This document shows, piece after piece, positions 11,532 through 23,309 of a stretch of DNA of 64,000 bases. The position numbers and the translations under genes are program-made. The stretch covers positions 23,381,033 to 23,445,032 of the forward strand of contig JAJKFL010000014.1 of assembly GCA_021186555.1 (NCBI GenBank), given 5' to 3'. How positions within the stretch are numbered: position 1 is the first letter of the stretch; every line of letters starts with the position of its first letter. Under the pieces are notes generated by a model. It was not told where the DNA came from, ran no database searches, and saw only the letters and a list, made by a program, of their open reading frames with translations. This DNA comes from Reticulitermes speratus (Eukaryota > Arthropoda > Insecta > Blattodea > Rhinotermitidae).

Positions 11532-13454
11532 GTTTACTTTTATGTATATTTGCTCTGTGTTAAATTTTTAATTCCTCCAAAGCATTGTTCGTGATATTAT
11601 AAAACAAACTTATGAAAGATGAGGCCTCCACATGCAGTTCATGACTGAATAAATTCATGGTTTTAAATAAGTAATGCATTATGTTTTGTACTTTTTTACT
11701 GATAAGACTTAATTTGACTGCAGAAATTTACATGTTGTCACAGAGGTCTGTTTGAAAGAACCTTGCATTACAACATACAAGAGCAAGTTGTGATGTATTT
11801 TTATTTCTCTACGCAATAGAAACAAATGTTCTAACATGGTGTTTTCAACTTTTCATTTACTAAGCTGGACTCAGGCATATATGTTGCAACCGTGCTTGTT
11901 TATGTGCCACGTGAGTTGCATTATATTATCATTAAATATTTTATTTCCCATATTAGTCTGCACTTTGGATGTATAAATATGTAGTAAACTAGTAGTTCTA
12001 TAGTTTGTAGTAGTTGGATTCTCAAGTCAGTACATGTAGCAGTTTCAATATATATTTCAAGTCAGTGATTTCACTAAAAGCTCATTTAAACAATTGCCAC
12101 TCTAATGTTTTAGAGGTAACAGCAGTAAGTGTTCATGATTACCATATGTTACAATGAGCATTATGATATATATATGCAGTGCTTTTTCTGTGGCAGTATG
12201 TCATATTGACACCTTTCTTTCTTTAAGAAAGGAAAGTTATCTAAAAATGGGCTGAACATCATCCATTTTCCTTCATGGTTTTGGCCATCTTTCTTTCCAG
12301 AAAAAGAAAGACGCTGGTTATATGGCATAAATAACCTAGCAACAAACTGTACAACATTTCTGTACTGCACACACTATTTTGTTTGAAGATATAATAAAAT
12401 TACAAGAAAGGCATAACAACAGAAGTGCAGGATTTTTTGCTTAATGGATGTTATTGTGAATATACTATAGAATAATAAATTAAGGTCACAGGCTCATATA
12501 ATAAAGAGTTCTCTTATTGCAATCTTTTCATAAAGATTTAAAGAATAATTCATAGCAATGTATGAGTAACTGTGTGTTTGCAAGGAATGTTCAGGTTATA
12601 AATTATCTCACTCTTATCATACAGGGAGAACATGCACAGACCTTCGAATCGGTACATGGTAACTCCATTATTACTGAAAATTTTCAGATTTTCCTTTCAT
12701 CTGAATATAAATATCTGAATTAAGAATTATTTTCACTGTCTAAAAGCCATAGCTGCAAATATTAGAAAAAGGATTTAATAATTGCTAGGTTAATAAATAG
12801 AACATACCATAACTATTGCATCTCACTTTGTAAGTGAGAAGCCAAGCAATTAGTTGCTGTTAAGTTGATCAGTTACTGTAAGATAGATGCAGAAATCTTT
12901 TCTTGCATACTTGTTCTGAAACATTCCATTGCCACCACCAGAGTAGTTTTGTGAGTCAGACCTGGCAACCGAATACTGGCTAATTTCATTTTACCGAAAA
13001 TTTGTGGTGAATGTAAGATCTGGTAAGTGGCACAAGCTTGTTGAGAACACAAGACTAAATTTCAACAGTCTAAATATTTATTACTTTTTTCTTCATTCAG
13101 ATTGTTAGAAGGTAGTGTGTGTGCAGCACAGTATATCTTACACATAATGGGTTATGTTCAAAGGATCTAAGATTCTGGATTGTATGGAGATCAATATTCC
13201 TATGTGATGATGTCCTTTGTGATTTCGTCCAAACCTGCATTACTGTAACTGCAATCACTTTTTGAATTACTTTGTTGTAGAGATGGTATTCACAGTGAGG
13301 AAAACAGATGTTTGTGTATTGTTCCTGTGCAGTTGAGAAGATCTCATTGCTATACTGTACTTTTGAACTACAGCAGACCTAATAAATTCTTTCTATGCCT
13401 TCACTGTGACCACCATGGTTATGATTATTGTGGGAAATGTTATCATAAATGATA

Positions 13455-13741
13455 AAGGTGAAGGTAAAGTTCACCCTAGAACAGGCTATGAAGGCCCAGG
13501 GGTGGAGTAGAGTTATAGCTCTACTCTTTCTTTAACCTCGGCGCTAGATGGGGGTGGGTGGTCAACGCCACACCTCGGCCGCTTTACCCCGGGAATGACC
13601 CGGTACCCATTGTACAGGAGGCTGGGTAGGCCCCAGGGCCGGTCTGGATGGGTGCTGAAAATCTGGCCCCACCGGGATTCGATCCCCGGACTGTACAGCT
13701 CATAGCAAGTTGCTATACCGACTACGCTATCCCGGCCCACC
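13455..13741 (-). mobile_element. tRNA-derived SINE with 13 bp target duplication
   Basis: On -, the head reads GGGATAGCGTAGTCGGTATA (box A) followed by GGGGATCGAATCCCGG (box B). The body is GC-rich and the tail is CTTTACCTTCACCTT. Perfect direct repeats ATCATAAATGATA flank it at 13442-13454 and 13742-13754. A second copy is at 30293-30575. The tail resembles that of the unrelated-looking SINE at 52295. Confidence 0.9.
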
Positions 13742-14160
13742 ATCATAAATGATAGACTTATAAATTCAAAAATGGTTTTGAATGGTATATGCAATTACAC
13801 TTTATAATAAAATTTAAGTTTTTAATATACAGTTGACTCAGTGATTTCTGTTTATAAAGTATTTGGTAGGTTTTATTAAAATTGCTTCATTGAAAGGAAA
13901 AATAAATTTTCATTTACATATTTTTGAAGTAGCTAGTGTTACCCACTTGCAGTTCATTTTATGCAACCTCACATTCACAGAAATGGTGATGTTTAATAGC
14001 AATTTGTTGTAATGTTTAAATGTTATGTTTCTCCAGTGACAAGTAACCCTTTAAATCTTCTTTCTGCACATGCTTTCTGAACAACTAATGCTAATTAATT
14101 ATATGTATAACTGCTGTAATAACACTTACTAACATGCATGGCTTGGAAACTTCTCCACAG

Positions 14161-14586
14161 AACCGACAGCAGCATCAGCACCACCACCACCATCACCACC
14201 ACCATTACAATCTAACATCATCACAACATCATCTACTACTGACACCTCCCAACACCAAAACTACCAGTTTGAACCTCCAGCAAACATCGATTGCAATGGG
14301 GGGGAAAGAGCAGTCTCAGCCATTGTGTGGGAGCACAAGGCAAAACAGCAAGACCAACAGCAGCATCAGCAATAGGACATATCTCCCACCCATGCGTTTG
14401 GAATACCAGCAGCCTTATTATGTCGCAGAACCCTATGTCACAGATAGCATAGTGTATGCAGACTTAGCCTTGGCAGCAAATGGCAGGCGTGAACCCCATC
14501 TCCTCCCACACTATAGAGCACCACAAAACTCTACAGAATATGCAATCTTGAAATTTCATGATGTTGGACAGGAGATTGACGTGTGA
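14161..14586 (+). CDS. Exon C of the tyrosine-motif gene, with stop codon at 14584
   Basis: Acceptor TTCTCCACAG ends at 14160 and the exon opens in phase 0 with NRQQHQ then a run of nine histidines. Toward the end come YYVAEPYV, SIVYADLAL, NSTEYAILKF and HDVGQEIDV, followed by TGA. YADL and YAIL fit immunoreceptor-like YxxL/I motifs. The GT of the last sense codon GTG (14581) can also serve as donor GTGTGA; splicing there leaves 140 codons in phase 0 and removes the stop, joining to 21527. Retaining it gives the end QEIDV. The ATG at 14134 is intronic. Gene identity is uncertain. Confidence 0.8.
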   Translation, partial: NRQQHQHHHHHHHHHYNLTSSQHHLLLTPPNTKTTSLNLQQTSIAMGGKEQSQPLCGSTRQNSKTNSSISNRTYLPPMRLEYQQPYYVAEPYVTDSIVYADLALAANGRREPHLLPHYRAPQNSTEYAILKFHDVGQEIDV

Positions 14587-15299
14587 AAAGGTTGGTACAG
14601 GCACATTTCTATTCAGTGTACTATTGAATATATAATATGAGCTACTTTGTTGAGTGATACTGGGTTTCTGTTTCATAAGCATTCAGATAGGTTTACCAGT
14701 TGTGTGGAAGAATATAGATTTTTGTTTTCCTCAAACACACTTTTTCTCAATACATCCAACACAGATTAAATTTTGGGCCATCTTACTAGGTCACTGCATA
14801 ACTAAGAATTTGAAATGAAAGTAGTATTTCAAACAATATAAACATGGCACATTGAACATATCCTAACATAAGTTATATTCAATCCCTATGTCCATTATTA
14901 TTATGAAACCTTATATTGTCCACAATAAAATCACTTGTGTCATGCCTGTTTTTCTTGGCTATCATTCTTGTGTGAGTACTGTACTTGTAAAGTAAGTAGT
15001 AACCTCCTTCAACCAAGGCATAAGTGTTGGTATTAATAGTGTGTATGTATGTGCTGTTGTAATAACTAAATATATTAACGTTAAAACAGAAAACCTAAGT
15101 AGTAGTACCTGACAGGGATGTAGGTACTGTGATGCAGCGCAGTGAGGACTTGGCTGTACTCATGTCCTGAGTCTCAGCAAACCCTTTCTGCCTTCATGCA
15201 CCCAAAATTTGACTGTAAATATTATTCGCTTCGTCAACATATTAAAAATAATATTAAATTCAAACAACTGTAAACATTTAAATAAATAAAAATTAATTG

Positions 15300-15405
15300 C
15301 TTGGTAAGTGGTTCATCTTCAAGGGTTTAAGGTTCATGGACTTTAAACCCTTGAAAATGAAGGCAACATGTTCCTTCAGAAGGTCAGGAACCACTTACCT
15401 AGTGA
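15300..15405. repeat. Small foldback
   Basis: Nested inverted repeats: TGGTAAGTGGTTC near 15302 pairs with GAACCACTTACC near 15390, and inside them TTCAAGGGTTTAAGG pairs with CTTTAAACCCTTGAA. The loop is short. Function unknown; likely a remnant MITE. Confidence 0.7.
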
Positions 15406-16079
15406 CATAGCATCACATTGCAGCAAATTGGAATTCTTGATAACACTGCTGTGAAAATCTCAATACTTGCAAAGCAAATTAACATAAGGAGGTGACTTAA
15501 AGTTTATCTGAAACCTTTTAATGATTTGATTCTTGAACTGTGTGTAGTCTCCCAGAAACATTGCTGTGCTAGTGTTTTTTTTTTTTTTTACTGTAACTTC
15601 TACTGACTTCTCTACTTATAACATATCTGCATGCCTCACCTGTAAATCTGATATACAGGAGAACATTAACGTAACTTTTCGTATGTCTGTAGTTACAGAT
15701 AAAGAGCACTAAGAATGGTGAGCAGTGTCCCACTCTTTTCCTTCTAATGCTCTCTGTCTTTGAAATAACCAGGATATTCACGCTGGACTTGGATATGAGC
15801 AAATTACCCAAATGTCTTATTCTAAATAATTCTGCTAGCAAGATAGCACCTATACGTGGTCTTGCAACTTACTTAACACTTTAAATATGAATTATTTTGT
15901 ATGAAAATTATTTAGAATAGATCTAGTAATGCTCTGTTTCAACAATCTACAGATTCTGATACTGCTGATTTGAGAATATTGCAATAAAATCAGTTACAGT
16001 TAACTTTAACATTTCTCTAGTTCTGTTATCACAGCCCAGGTATCAGTCACAGTAATATTTAAACATTTGTGCACAAATA

Positions 16080-17290
16080 TGAGGGGCAATCAGAAATAAA
16101 TTCCTCCTACTTTTTTTATCTCCTTTTATTTTAATTTTATGGCAATAACCACTATATCAGTGAAGTTGAATATATTCAGTCATTTTCTAGTAGTCACAAC
16201 CGTTTAACTGGACAGAGAGCAGCACCCCAGTTGATTCTAAAATGGCATACACTGTGCATTTTATGTAATTACTGTTCATTGATTGGTAAGATGAATTAAA
16301 GAAGCTGAAGTAGGAAGAGGAGCATAACTTCATGACAAACCACATGTGCTCACCCTTGTGCTGCAGTAATGCCTCACAATATTTGCCAGACTCATGAACT
16401 GATTCACAGTGATCATTGCATAACGAATTGTGGTCCACACTATCCATTGGTAAAGGCAGTGTAATGGCAATTAATGAAGAGTTTGCCTGTTCCAATATCT
16501 GCTTGTTGGTGTCAGAAATGATGGCAGATTCAAAAAAAGATGCAAGGAAGGCAATTGTTACTGATTGTTGGCACTGATATGATACAGGAGATTAGGGTAT
16601 CCAGTTGCAAGTTGGGATGAAAACTGGCTCCAACATTTTGAACCTGAATCCAAGCACCAGTTGATGTAATGGTGCTACACGAAATCCCAAGGAGGAAGAT
16701 ACTCAAGAGTGTGCTGTAAGTGGGAAGAATCATGGCTACATTCTTTTGATATGAGAAAGGTGTTATGCATGTGAACTTCTTGCCTGCAGGACAAAAGTAA
16801 ACTCTGTTATATTGAAACACATAGCCTGAAAGCTCACCTTTGTCATGTTTGTCCCACATGAAATATGTCAGCATTGTTGCTCCCCCATGACAAAGCTAGG
16901 CCACACAAGTGTGCACACCATGGAGGCCATCGGATGCAGAGCATCGCCACACCCACCCTACAGTCCTGATCTTGCACCATCAGATTTTCACCTCTTTGGT
17001 CCTTGGAAAGGTGGCCCATGAGGGCACAACTACACAGATAAAGAGGCACTGCATAACGCCATAAACCAGTGGCTGCAAAGGAAGGAGAGTAACTTTTACT
17101 AGATGGAAGCACATGCTCTTGTTCAAAGGTGGAGAAGACTGTTGATGATGATAAAGACTATATTGGAAACTGGGCCTAAGTATGCCTTCAGCAATGTTGT
17201 GGTAAAATTATTTGAAGCTTTCATGTGTCCAACTTTTAAATAGCATGAAATATAAAGTAGGATGTAGCACTTTCTGACTGACCCCTCTTT
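16080..17290 (+). mobile_element. Decayed mariner-type transposon, about 1.2 kb
   Basis: Terminal inverted repeats GAGGGGCAATCAGAAA and the reverse complement of TTTCTGACTGACCCCTC are flanked by TA on both sides (16078-16079 and 17291-17292). On +, broken frames give, in order, KLG-KLAPTF, EIPRRKILKS, GVMHVNFLPAGQ and [19 protein letters not shown]. The last holds the third catalytic aspartate of D,D34D mariner transposases. Many stops; it cannot encode a working enzyme. Confidence 0.82.
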
Positions 17291-17509
17291 TATATGTATG
17301 AAGTCTGGGTAAACATTTCAGAAGAAACATAAATATTACTGCAGGTCATCTCTAGAATTATAAAACTAAAATTTTGTGTTATCTGTGAGAACAGAGCTAT
17401 ATGTTACTTTACTATACCCCAATTTCATTGCAGACAACCATTTTATTCTAAATCTCAAGGGCCATTTGTTGTTTTTATTAAGTCATAAGGCAATTAGCTA
17501 CGGAACTGA

Positions 17510-17612
17510 AAATGTACAAAATTAAACGGACGACAAAGAAAATACATTATACTTTTTAGGCACTTTTGCAAAATGCGAAAAGTGACTAGTAGCTTCGTCA
17601 TGTCTGTCTGGC

Positions 17613-17644
<32 letters not shown>

Positions 17645-17790
17645 CACATGAAATAACTCTGCTCCCACTGGACAGATTATCACAGAATTTGATATTTGAG
17701 TATTTTTCCAAAAGCTGTTGAGAAAATTCAAGCTTCATTTTAAAATCTGACAAGAATGGCAGGTATTTTACATGAAGACATATGTATATT

Positions 17791-17793
<3 letters not shown>
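17510..17793. repeat. Left half of an interrupted dispersed repeat
   Basis: Includes a GTCT microsatellite (17600-17642). The segment with GAATTTGATATTTGAG and GAGAAAATTCAAGCTTC, ending GAAGACATATGTATATTTAT, matches about 62500-62640 in order. The matching continuation resumes at about 19688, so the LINE between them is an insertion. Confidence 0.7.

Positions 17794-17862
<69 letters not shown>
17794..17862. repeat. (AC)n microsatellite
   Basis: Uninterrupted AC dinucleotide run, about 34 units, at the junction between the 3' end of the minus-strand LINE and the interrupted repeat; read with the LINE it is a (TG)n tail. Confidence 0.97.
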
Positions 17863-17866
<4 letters not shown>

Positions 17867-19687
17867 CCATTGATCCATCAGTCTTCCATGCGGCATTTGG
17901 ATATGGAAAAAGTCACAATACTTTAAAAAACATTATTATATAAAACAATCACTAGTCCTACATCAAAACAAGTAGACAATATACAACTAAAAATATGCAA
18001 TGTTTATAATGCCTTTCTTATGGAGCTACCTCATGTTGATAATTTAAATACGTATTTGTTAATTGAATAAAAGGATTCAGCAATTAAAAACCTTTTCAGG
18101 GCCGATATAAATTCCTCCTTACCCTTCACTAATTCTGCAATGAATGTTGATATTGTATTAAAAATCCTTATGCTCACATACTGCACACCCCTCTGATATG
18201 ATGCAAAATTTGCCATTTGTCTGTGTAATTGAACTTTCTTTCTTGCACTGAAAATTTAAGAGTGAAATATTCTAAGTTATGTATCAAAAAGATTATCAAA
18301 AGTAGTATGTATTGAGAAGGTAGAGTTAAAATTTTCAGTGCTTTGAATAAAGTTGTACATGAAATTCTGGATTTAGTCCCTGTCATAATTCTCACAATTT
18401 TCTTTTGTAACTGAAGGACTTTTTTTCTTTCTATCTGTAGAGTTGCCCCAGATAATAATTCCATATTTCATTAAGGAATGGCAGTAAGCAAAGTAGATCA
18501 TTTTAAGTGTCTTTATATTATTAAATGATAAATCTAATTGCATAGCAGGCATTACTCATTTTTGGTATTATTTGCTCGATATGAGTCTTCCATTCCGTAT
18601 GTCTGTCAAGTCCCAAACCAAGAAATATTATATTTGTCACGTCTTTCATTTATTTGTCTTGACAGATAATTTGAAATGAATCATCTTGGAAATGGCTTAA
18701 ATTAAATTTTATTACATTTGTCTTATCTATATTCAGGGATAATCCATTCACTGCAAACCATTTACTCATATGATTCAGTATTGATGTAGATTTAATTTTG
18801 AGATCATTTAAGTTATCAGTACACTTGTATCATCAGCGAACAGCACAGGTTTAGAATAGGTGTTTATCCCAAGAAGAAGATCGTTAATGCATTTTATAAA
18901 CAACAAGGGTCCCAAAATTGATCCCTAGGAAACACCACATTTTATTGTTCCCCAGTTGGCTGAAGACTTTTGCTGCTGATTTTGAAATATTATTTCAACT
19001 TTCTGCTTCCTATTTATGAGATAGGATTCTAACCACTGAGCATTTACTCCACGTATGCCATAATAAAACAATTTGCCTAGAAGAATTTCATGATTAACAC
19101 AATCAAATGCTTTGGCCAAATCGCATAAGATAACTCCCATCTGCTTGTATTGATTTAATGCAGTAAGTATATTGTTAGTTAATGTAAAAACTGCTTGTTC
19201 AATAGTAATAGCTTTTCTAAATCCAAACTGCTCTGGTGCCAATACATTATTAGCTTGTAAATGTTGATTTAATCTATTAAACATCACAGTTTCTAGAATT
19301 TTTTAAAAAGTTATCAGTAGTGAAAATAGGCCTGTAATTTATCATATTAGTTTTATCACCCTTTTTATGTATGGGCTTAACTATTGAGTACTTATGTCTC
19401 ACAGGATAAATACCAGATTGTAATGAAGAATTATATATATTTATATATATATATATATTATATATATATATGACTAAATCGTTTACTTATTGCAAATGCA
19501 CAGTGTCTTAAAATCCTACTAGGAACTTCATCATATCCTGTTGAGTTTTTTACTTTAAGGGATCTTATTATGCTTATTATTTCTGCTTCTGATTGTTTTC
19601 ATTGCTGTAATGTTACCTGTATATGTCTCCTTTAATAATTTTATAGCTTCACCTATCTTTTGGTGATCAGTATTTAAGTTCTCTGCT
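17794..19687 (-). mobile_element. 5'-truncated non-LTR retrotransposon (Jockey/CR1-like) with (CA)n at its 3' side
   Basis: On -, frames give, in order, reverse transcriptase motifs AEIISIIRSLKVKNSTGYD, PEQFGFRK, CDLAKAFDCVNHEILL, then FADDTS-region remnants, the C-terminal LQKKIVRIMTGTKSR and YQRGVQYVSIRIFN. The longest intact stretch is 19287-18925. A TA microsatellite interrupts the RT near 19435-19470. The 3' side meets a (CA)n run of about 34 units (17794-17862). Same broad family as the + strand LINE at 31-36 kb. Confidence 0.85.
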
Positions 19688-19985
19688 ATGATTATATCTC
19701 ACTGAATTCTTCTTAGAAAGAGAAATTTTTCAGACAAAGTTATAGAGAAAATCAAAACACACATTTAATGTTCAATAACTTCTTCTGAAAATCGTGCTGT
19801 TTATGAGATAATGTGGAAAAATATGGTAGAGCCAGACAGGCCACAGATGGCAATATGGTGCAGAAAATTTGCTAGAATACAGACACACACTCATAATATT
19901 TAATACTTACTGCTTTTCCACAGCAACAATAGTTACACAAATATGCCTCAGTGTTACATTGTACGTATATTGCCTGTCTTGTTCC
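19688..19985. repeat. Right half of the interrupted dispersed repeat
   Basis: TATCTCACTGAATTC, GAGAAAATCAAAACACAC, GAGATAATGTGGAAAAATAT, GAGCCAGACAGGCCAC and CTTTTCCACAGCAACA occur in the same order and spacing as at about 62640-62945. It ends near CCTGTCTTGTTCCATACA. Confidence 0.8.
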
Positions 19986-21526
19986 ATACAGGGTCCTTTG
20001 TGAGTGCCTTTAACTCCCTCCAGTATCTCATAATTGATGTTTCCCTTTTCTGAGTTATAGATATTTGGTACACATGAATTCCAGCATAGGATTCACATTT
20101 ATAATACATCTATATTTATATCTAATTCCTTGTATTAGAAGCTGTACAATTAATCTTTTTCATCATTTTTATTGAATAACATAACTTTCTAATCACTAGT
20201 GCAAGAAGTAGGTTATTCTGTAAAGATTTGGAAATATCAGCATTCAACCTGTTTGTCTTATAACAAAGCTGATACCTGGAATTTCCATTTCCTTGTAATG
20301 TCAATTTGATTATACACAGTTGTACAATAAAGGCACACCCATCATCTAATACCCATTTCCCCTTAATCTGAACAATGTATGTATGATACATGGAGGTGCT
20401 CAAAAGATGTACAGATTTGTACCCAACCATTAAAATTATTTAGTAACAAGATTCTTGTTGTAAGTGATATACATTACAACCATTTAACATGTCTATTTTC
20501 TCAACAGGAACGCCCCAAAGCCAGCGTTACATACATTTATTAGAAGAAGCAAACTGGCATAGAAAGAAGTTGTAGGTATAACTTCCTCTACTCTACCATG
20601 GTTGATTAGGTTGGAACTGTTTCATGGTGATTAACTTCAAGTGAGGCAGCAGTGTTTACTCCTTTTACACAACTTTTGAGCACCTGTATGGTATCAGTTG
20701 TCTGATGGCACTCCAACTACCACCTTATTTATGCATGAGTATTTGCTTCTCTGTTCCAGTGATAAATATGTTATTAGCAAGTAGAGTAATTGTTTTTAAG
20801 AAAGTTGGAACAAATAATTATTGTTTGATGTGAAGTATCTCTGTTATTGCATGTTAGTTGTGTGATGTAATTCAGCATAATTCTTATTTACTGCAGTTAT
20901 GGCGCAAGTAAATGAGCAGAGTTTTACTCTATACAGAACAAATGCTTAGATTTAGTGGCCCTGGTGCTGTTAAGTAATGCATTATTTCTGAGTCAGAACT
21001 CTGTTTTCTGAATTTTGTTTCTTGTTTGCAGTGTTCAATGATAAATCAGTATGGTATACAGTGTTCAGATTATTAAATTAAAGCAATATTTTAGCATCTA
21101 ATTACCAGTATATTAACAACAAATAATTAAAGTTATACCCATTCAGAAGCATGTTACAAGTGTAACTTACTCCCCTCATCTTCCTAACATTGCCAGCTCT
21201 GGTATTGAAGTTGATGGACTTACTGACTTGAAAAAGCATATCAATACTGCTTAAAATTAATTTATTTTGCTGATAGTTATTATTTTACCACCATAAATAT
21301 ATTTAGTCATAATAACTGTCATGTTTTTAAATACATTTAATACAATCGTCCCTTCAAATCAATTATCCTTTATGGAAAAAGTACACTTATCCATTGCAAT
21401 TGCATGTTGCATTTTGAATGTTGGATTCCAGTAAAGAATTTTTAGAAGCTCCACAAATAAGAAGTGACACAAATTTTCTCACCCATTTGAGAGAATAGTC
21501 TCTATCATGTAACTTATCATTTACAG

Positions 21527-21709
21527 CCATTCCGGCCGGAATTCTCTGACCTGGACTACGCTGATGTGGATTATCGCTCATATGGGCCTATTAACTACAA
21601 GATGGCCTCCATACTGGCAATAGAGCAGGAGAAGAAGAAGAATCTTAAGAACGAGAGCCAACAGAAGCCAATGCACTCTTCCAACAATCACCTATCAGAT
21701 CTGCTCTAA
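21527..21709 (+). CDS. Terminal exon of the tyrosine-motif gene (exon D)
   Basis: Acceptor TCATTTACAG ends at 21526; the frame opens in phase 0 and runs 60 codons to TAA (21707-21709). It encodes PFRPEFSDLDYADVDYRSYG, then a charged EQEKKKNLKNE stretch and the end NHLSDLL. YADV adds another tyrosine motif of the type in exon C. The phase matches exon C spliced at 14580, and also exon A or B joined directly. The compact charged composition and stop followed by AT-rich sequence argue for a real last exon. Confidence 0.8.
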   Translation, partial: PFRPEFSDLDYADVDYRSYGPINYKMASILAIEQEKKKNLKNESQQKPMHSSNNHLSDLL

Positions 21710-22210
21710 CCTTGCATTTATTTCTTTTCAATGATATATAATCATGAAGTTGGAAGCACTGAATGGTTACAAGATACAATGATCTTCCACCCAGCCCACT
21801 CCAAGCCAGAAATGGCACGTGGAGGAGCAATTAAAATACTGTCAAGGTTCTTTTTTATGTATGAACATACTTAATGGGACAAAAAAAAAAAGAAAAGAAA
21901 AAAAATGGCATTAACTTGATACCACTAACCTGTGATTAACAAAAGAAAGTGCTAGTGTGATCCCTTCCTTGCTTTAAGCTACTCCTGTTCCCGTGTCTGT
22001 CAGCTACACTAACGAACGGCTGTTGAAACTATTGGTGGTGCTCCAAGTCAAGTGACTGCTGCAACTACTGACTCATGTGTGATGAGAGTAATAACCAAAG
22101 AAACAATTTGATACACTGACTTTGGGTATACATGAACAAAGACATGCATATATAAGAAAGAACTATACCCAAAACATTAGGTTGTGTTTTAATAAAGATA
22201 TTAGTTTTTT
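21710..22210 (+). other. Putative 3'UTR with polyadenylation signal
   Basis: AT-rich sequence after the TAA at 21707, including an A-rich tract near 21880-21905. AATAAA at 22191-22196 is followed by a T-rich segment, a reasonable polyadenylation site about 500 bases after the stop. Confidence 0.5.
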
Positions 22211-22888
22211 TAATAATATACATAAATACATATATAAACAAACTGCTATGTATAAGGGGAACTTCGAAATGTTCCTGCTATCATCAAAGATGTGGTAGTG
22301 TGTGTTAGGGTGTATGTGTATGTATGTGTGCGTGCATGCGTGTGTGTGCAGACACACCTAGCAAAGATGTGTCTGATGTGTAGTGATATGACTTCCACTA
22401 ATGTTGCAGCACAAATGTCAGTTTTGGATGGAAGTCAACTGATACAGGTAGTATATGGCAAGGCCCCATTGAATGTATATTTGCAGAATGTGATAACCAA
22501 CACTGGATAGTCCAGCTTTTCTAATTAATCAAAAAGATAAATATATGAGAATTTTAAACTGTCCATCATAAAATATGCCAGAGCATGGTACCAGGTTTCT
22601 AAAACATGCTGACATGATAACTACCTGCCAGAACATAGTATTTATTAATGTGTACTCTTCCTAAGATATGTTGGCTTATACAAACATAATATTTTAATCT
22701 TCTATTTCAAAACGTTTTGAGTCTTGCTTTCTGTGTCATCTTAGAAGGTACCGCACCATATCTGAAGTTGAGAAAATTGTCTATGTCAGTATATTTTCAA
22801 TACAACAGATGCTGTGTTGGATTTATTAGACTTTGTTGATGTTTTTCCAGTATATTGGTATATGAAGTACACATTTCTATTGCTAATA

Positions 22889-23309
22889 CAGTAAATTTTC
22901 CTTAATCTGCCACCCATGGGACTGGACAGGTGCTGGATTATCAGACTGCCTATACTGACCTAAGTTCTTACAGGTAATTCTTTGTTACTGCCTATACTGG
23001 GCTGGACAACAAATTGGAGAAGTGTTCCATTTGAATATCTCCTTCTTCTGGTGGTTCAGGGTCGTCTTCTGTGTTGTCTGGAGTCTTCATAGTTGAAGAA
23101 GTTGATGGAGTTGGAGAAAAGGGGTCAGGAGATACCACAGCAGTTGATGTACAGACACTCTTGGAGACCTTTTTGAACATGACACTGAGATCTGCCTATT
23201 TCACTGATGAAGCTTTTCTTGTGGCAAAAATACTGAGGACTACTTTTCTCAAGTGCCAGATTGTCAGGAGTGCCAAATTATCAGGTGCGAGGTTAAAGGA
23301 ATTTTACTG
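22889..23309 (-). mobile_element. Tigger/pogo-type MITE
   Basis: Ends CAGTAAATTTTCCTTAATCT and the reverse complement of TTAAAGGAATTTTACTG are inverted repeats flanked by TA (22887-22888 and 23310-23311). Inside, - frames read PDPFSPTPSTSSTMK and DDPEPPEEGDIQ, resembling the acidic C-terminus of pogo/Tigger transposases. The catalytic core is absent, so this is an internal-deletion derivative of about 420 bp. Confidence 0.8.

Larger units (their letters stand above)
9953..14160 (+). other. Intron between exons B and C
   Basis: About 4.2 kb, phase 0. Holds a hAT-type MITE (11150-11531), a SINE with perfect target duplications (13455-13741) and a possible 27 nt microexon at 12625-12651, discussed under findings. 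The remainder is AT-rich with nothing I recognise. Confidence 0.65.
14587..21526 (+). other. Intron or 3' region between the two alternative ends
   Basis: About 6.9 kb. It serves as intron for the long isoform and as 3'UTR plus downstream sequence for the short one. Contains a small foldback (15300-15405), a mariner (16080-17290), a dispersed repeat split by a LINE (17510-19985) and a possible short alternative last exon at 20508. Confidence 0.6.

Noticed and set aside
14134..14160. ATG-led start of the 150-codon frame
   Set aside because: It precedes the acceptor at 14160; the first nine codons are intron.
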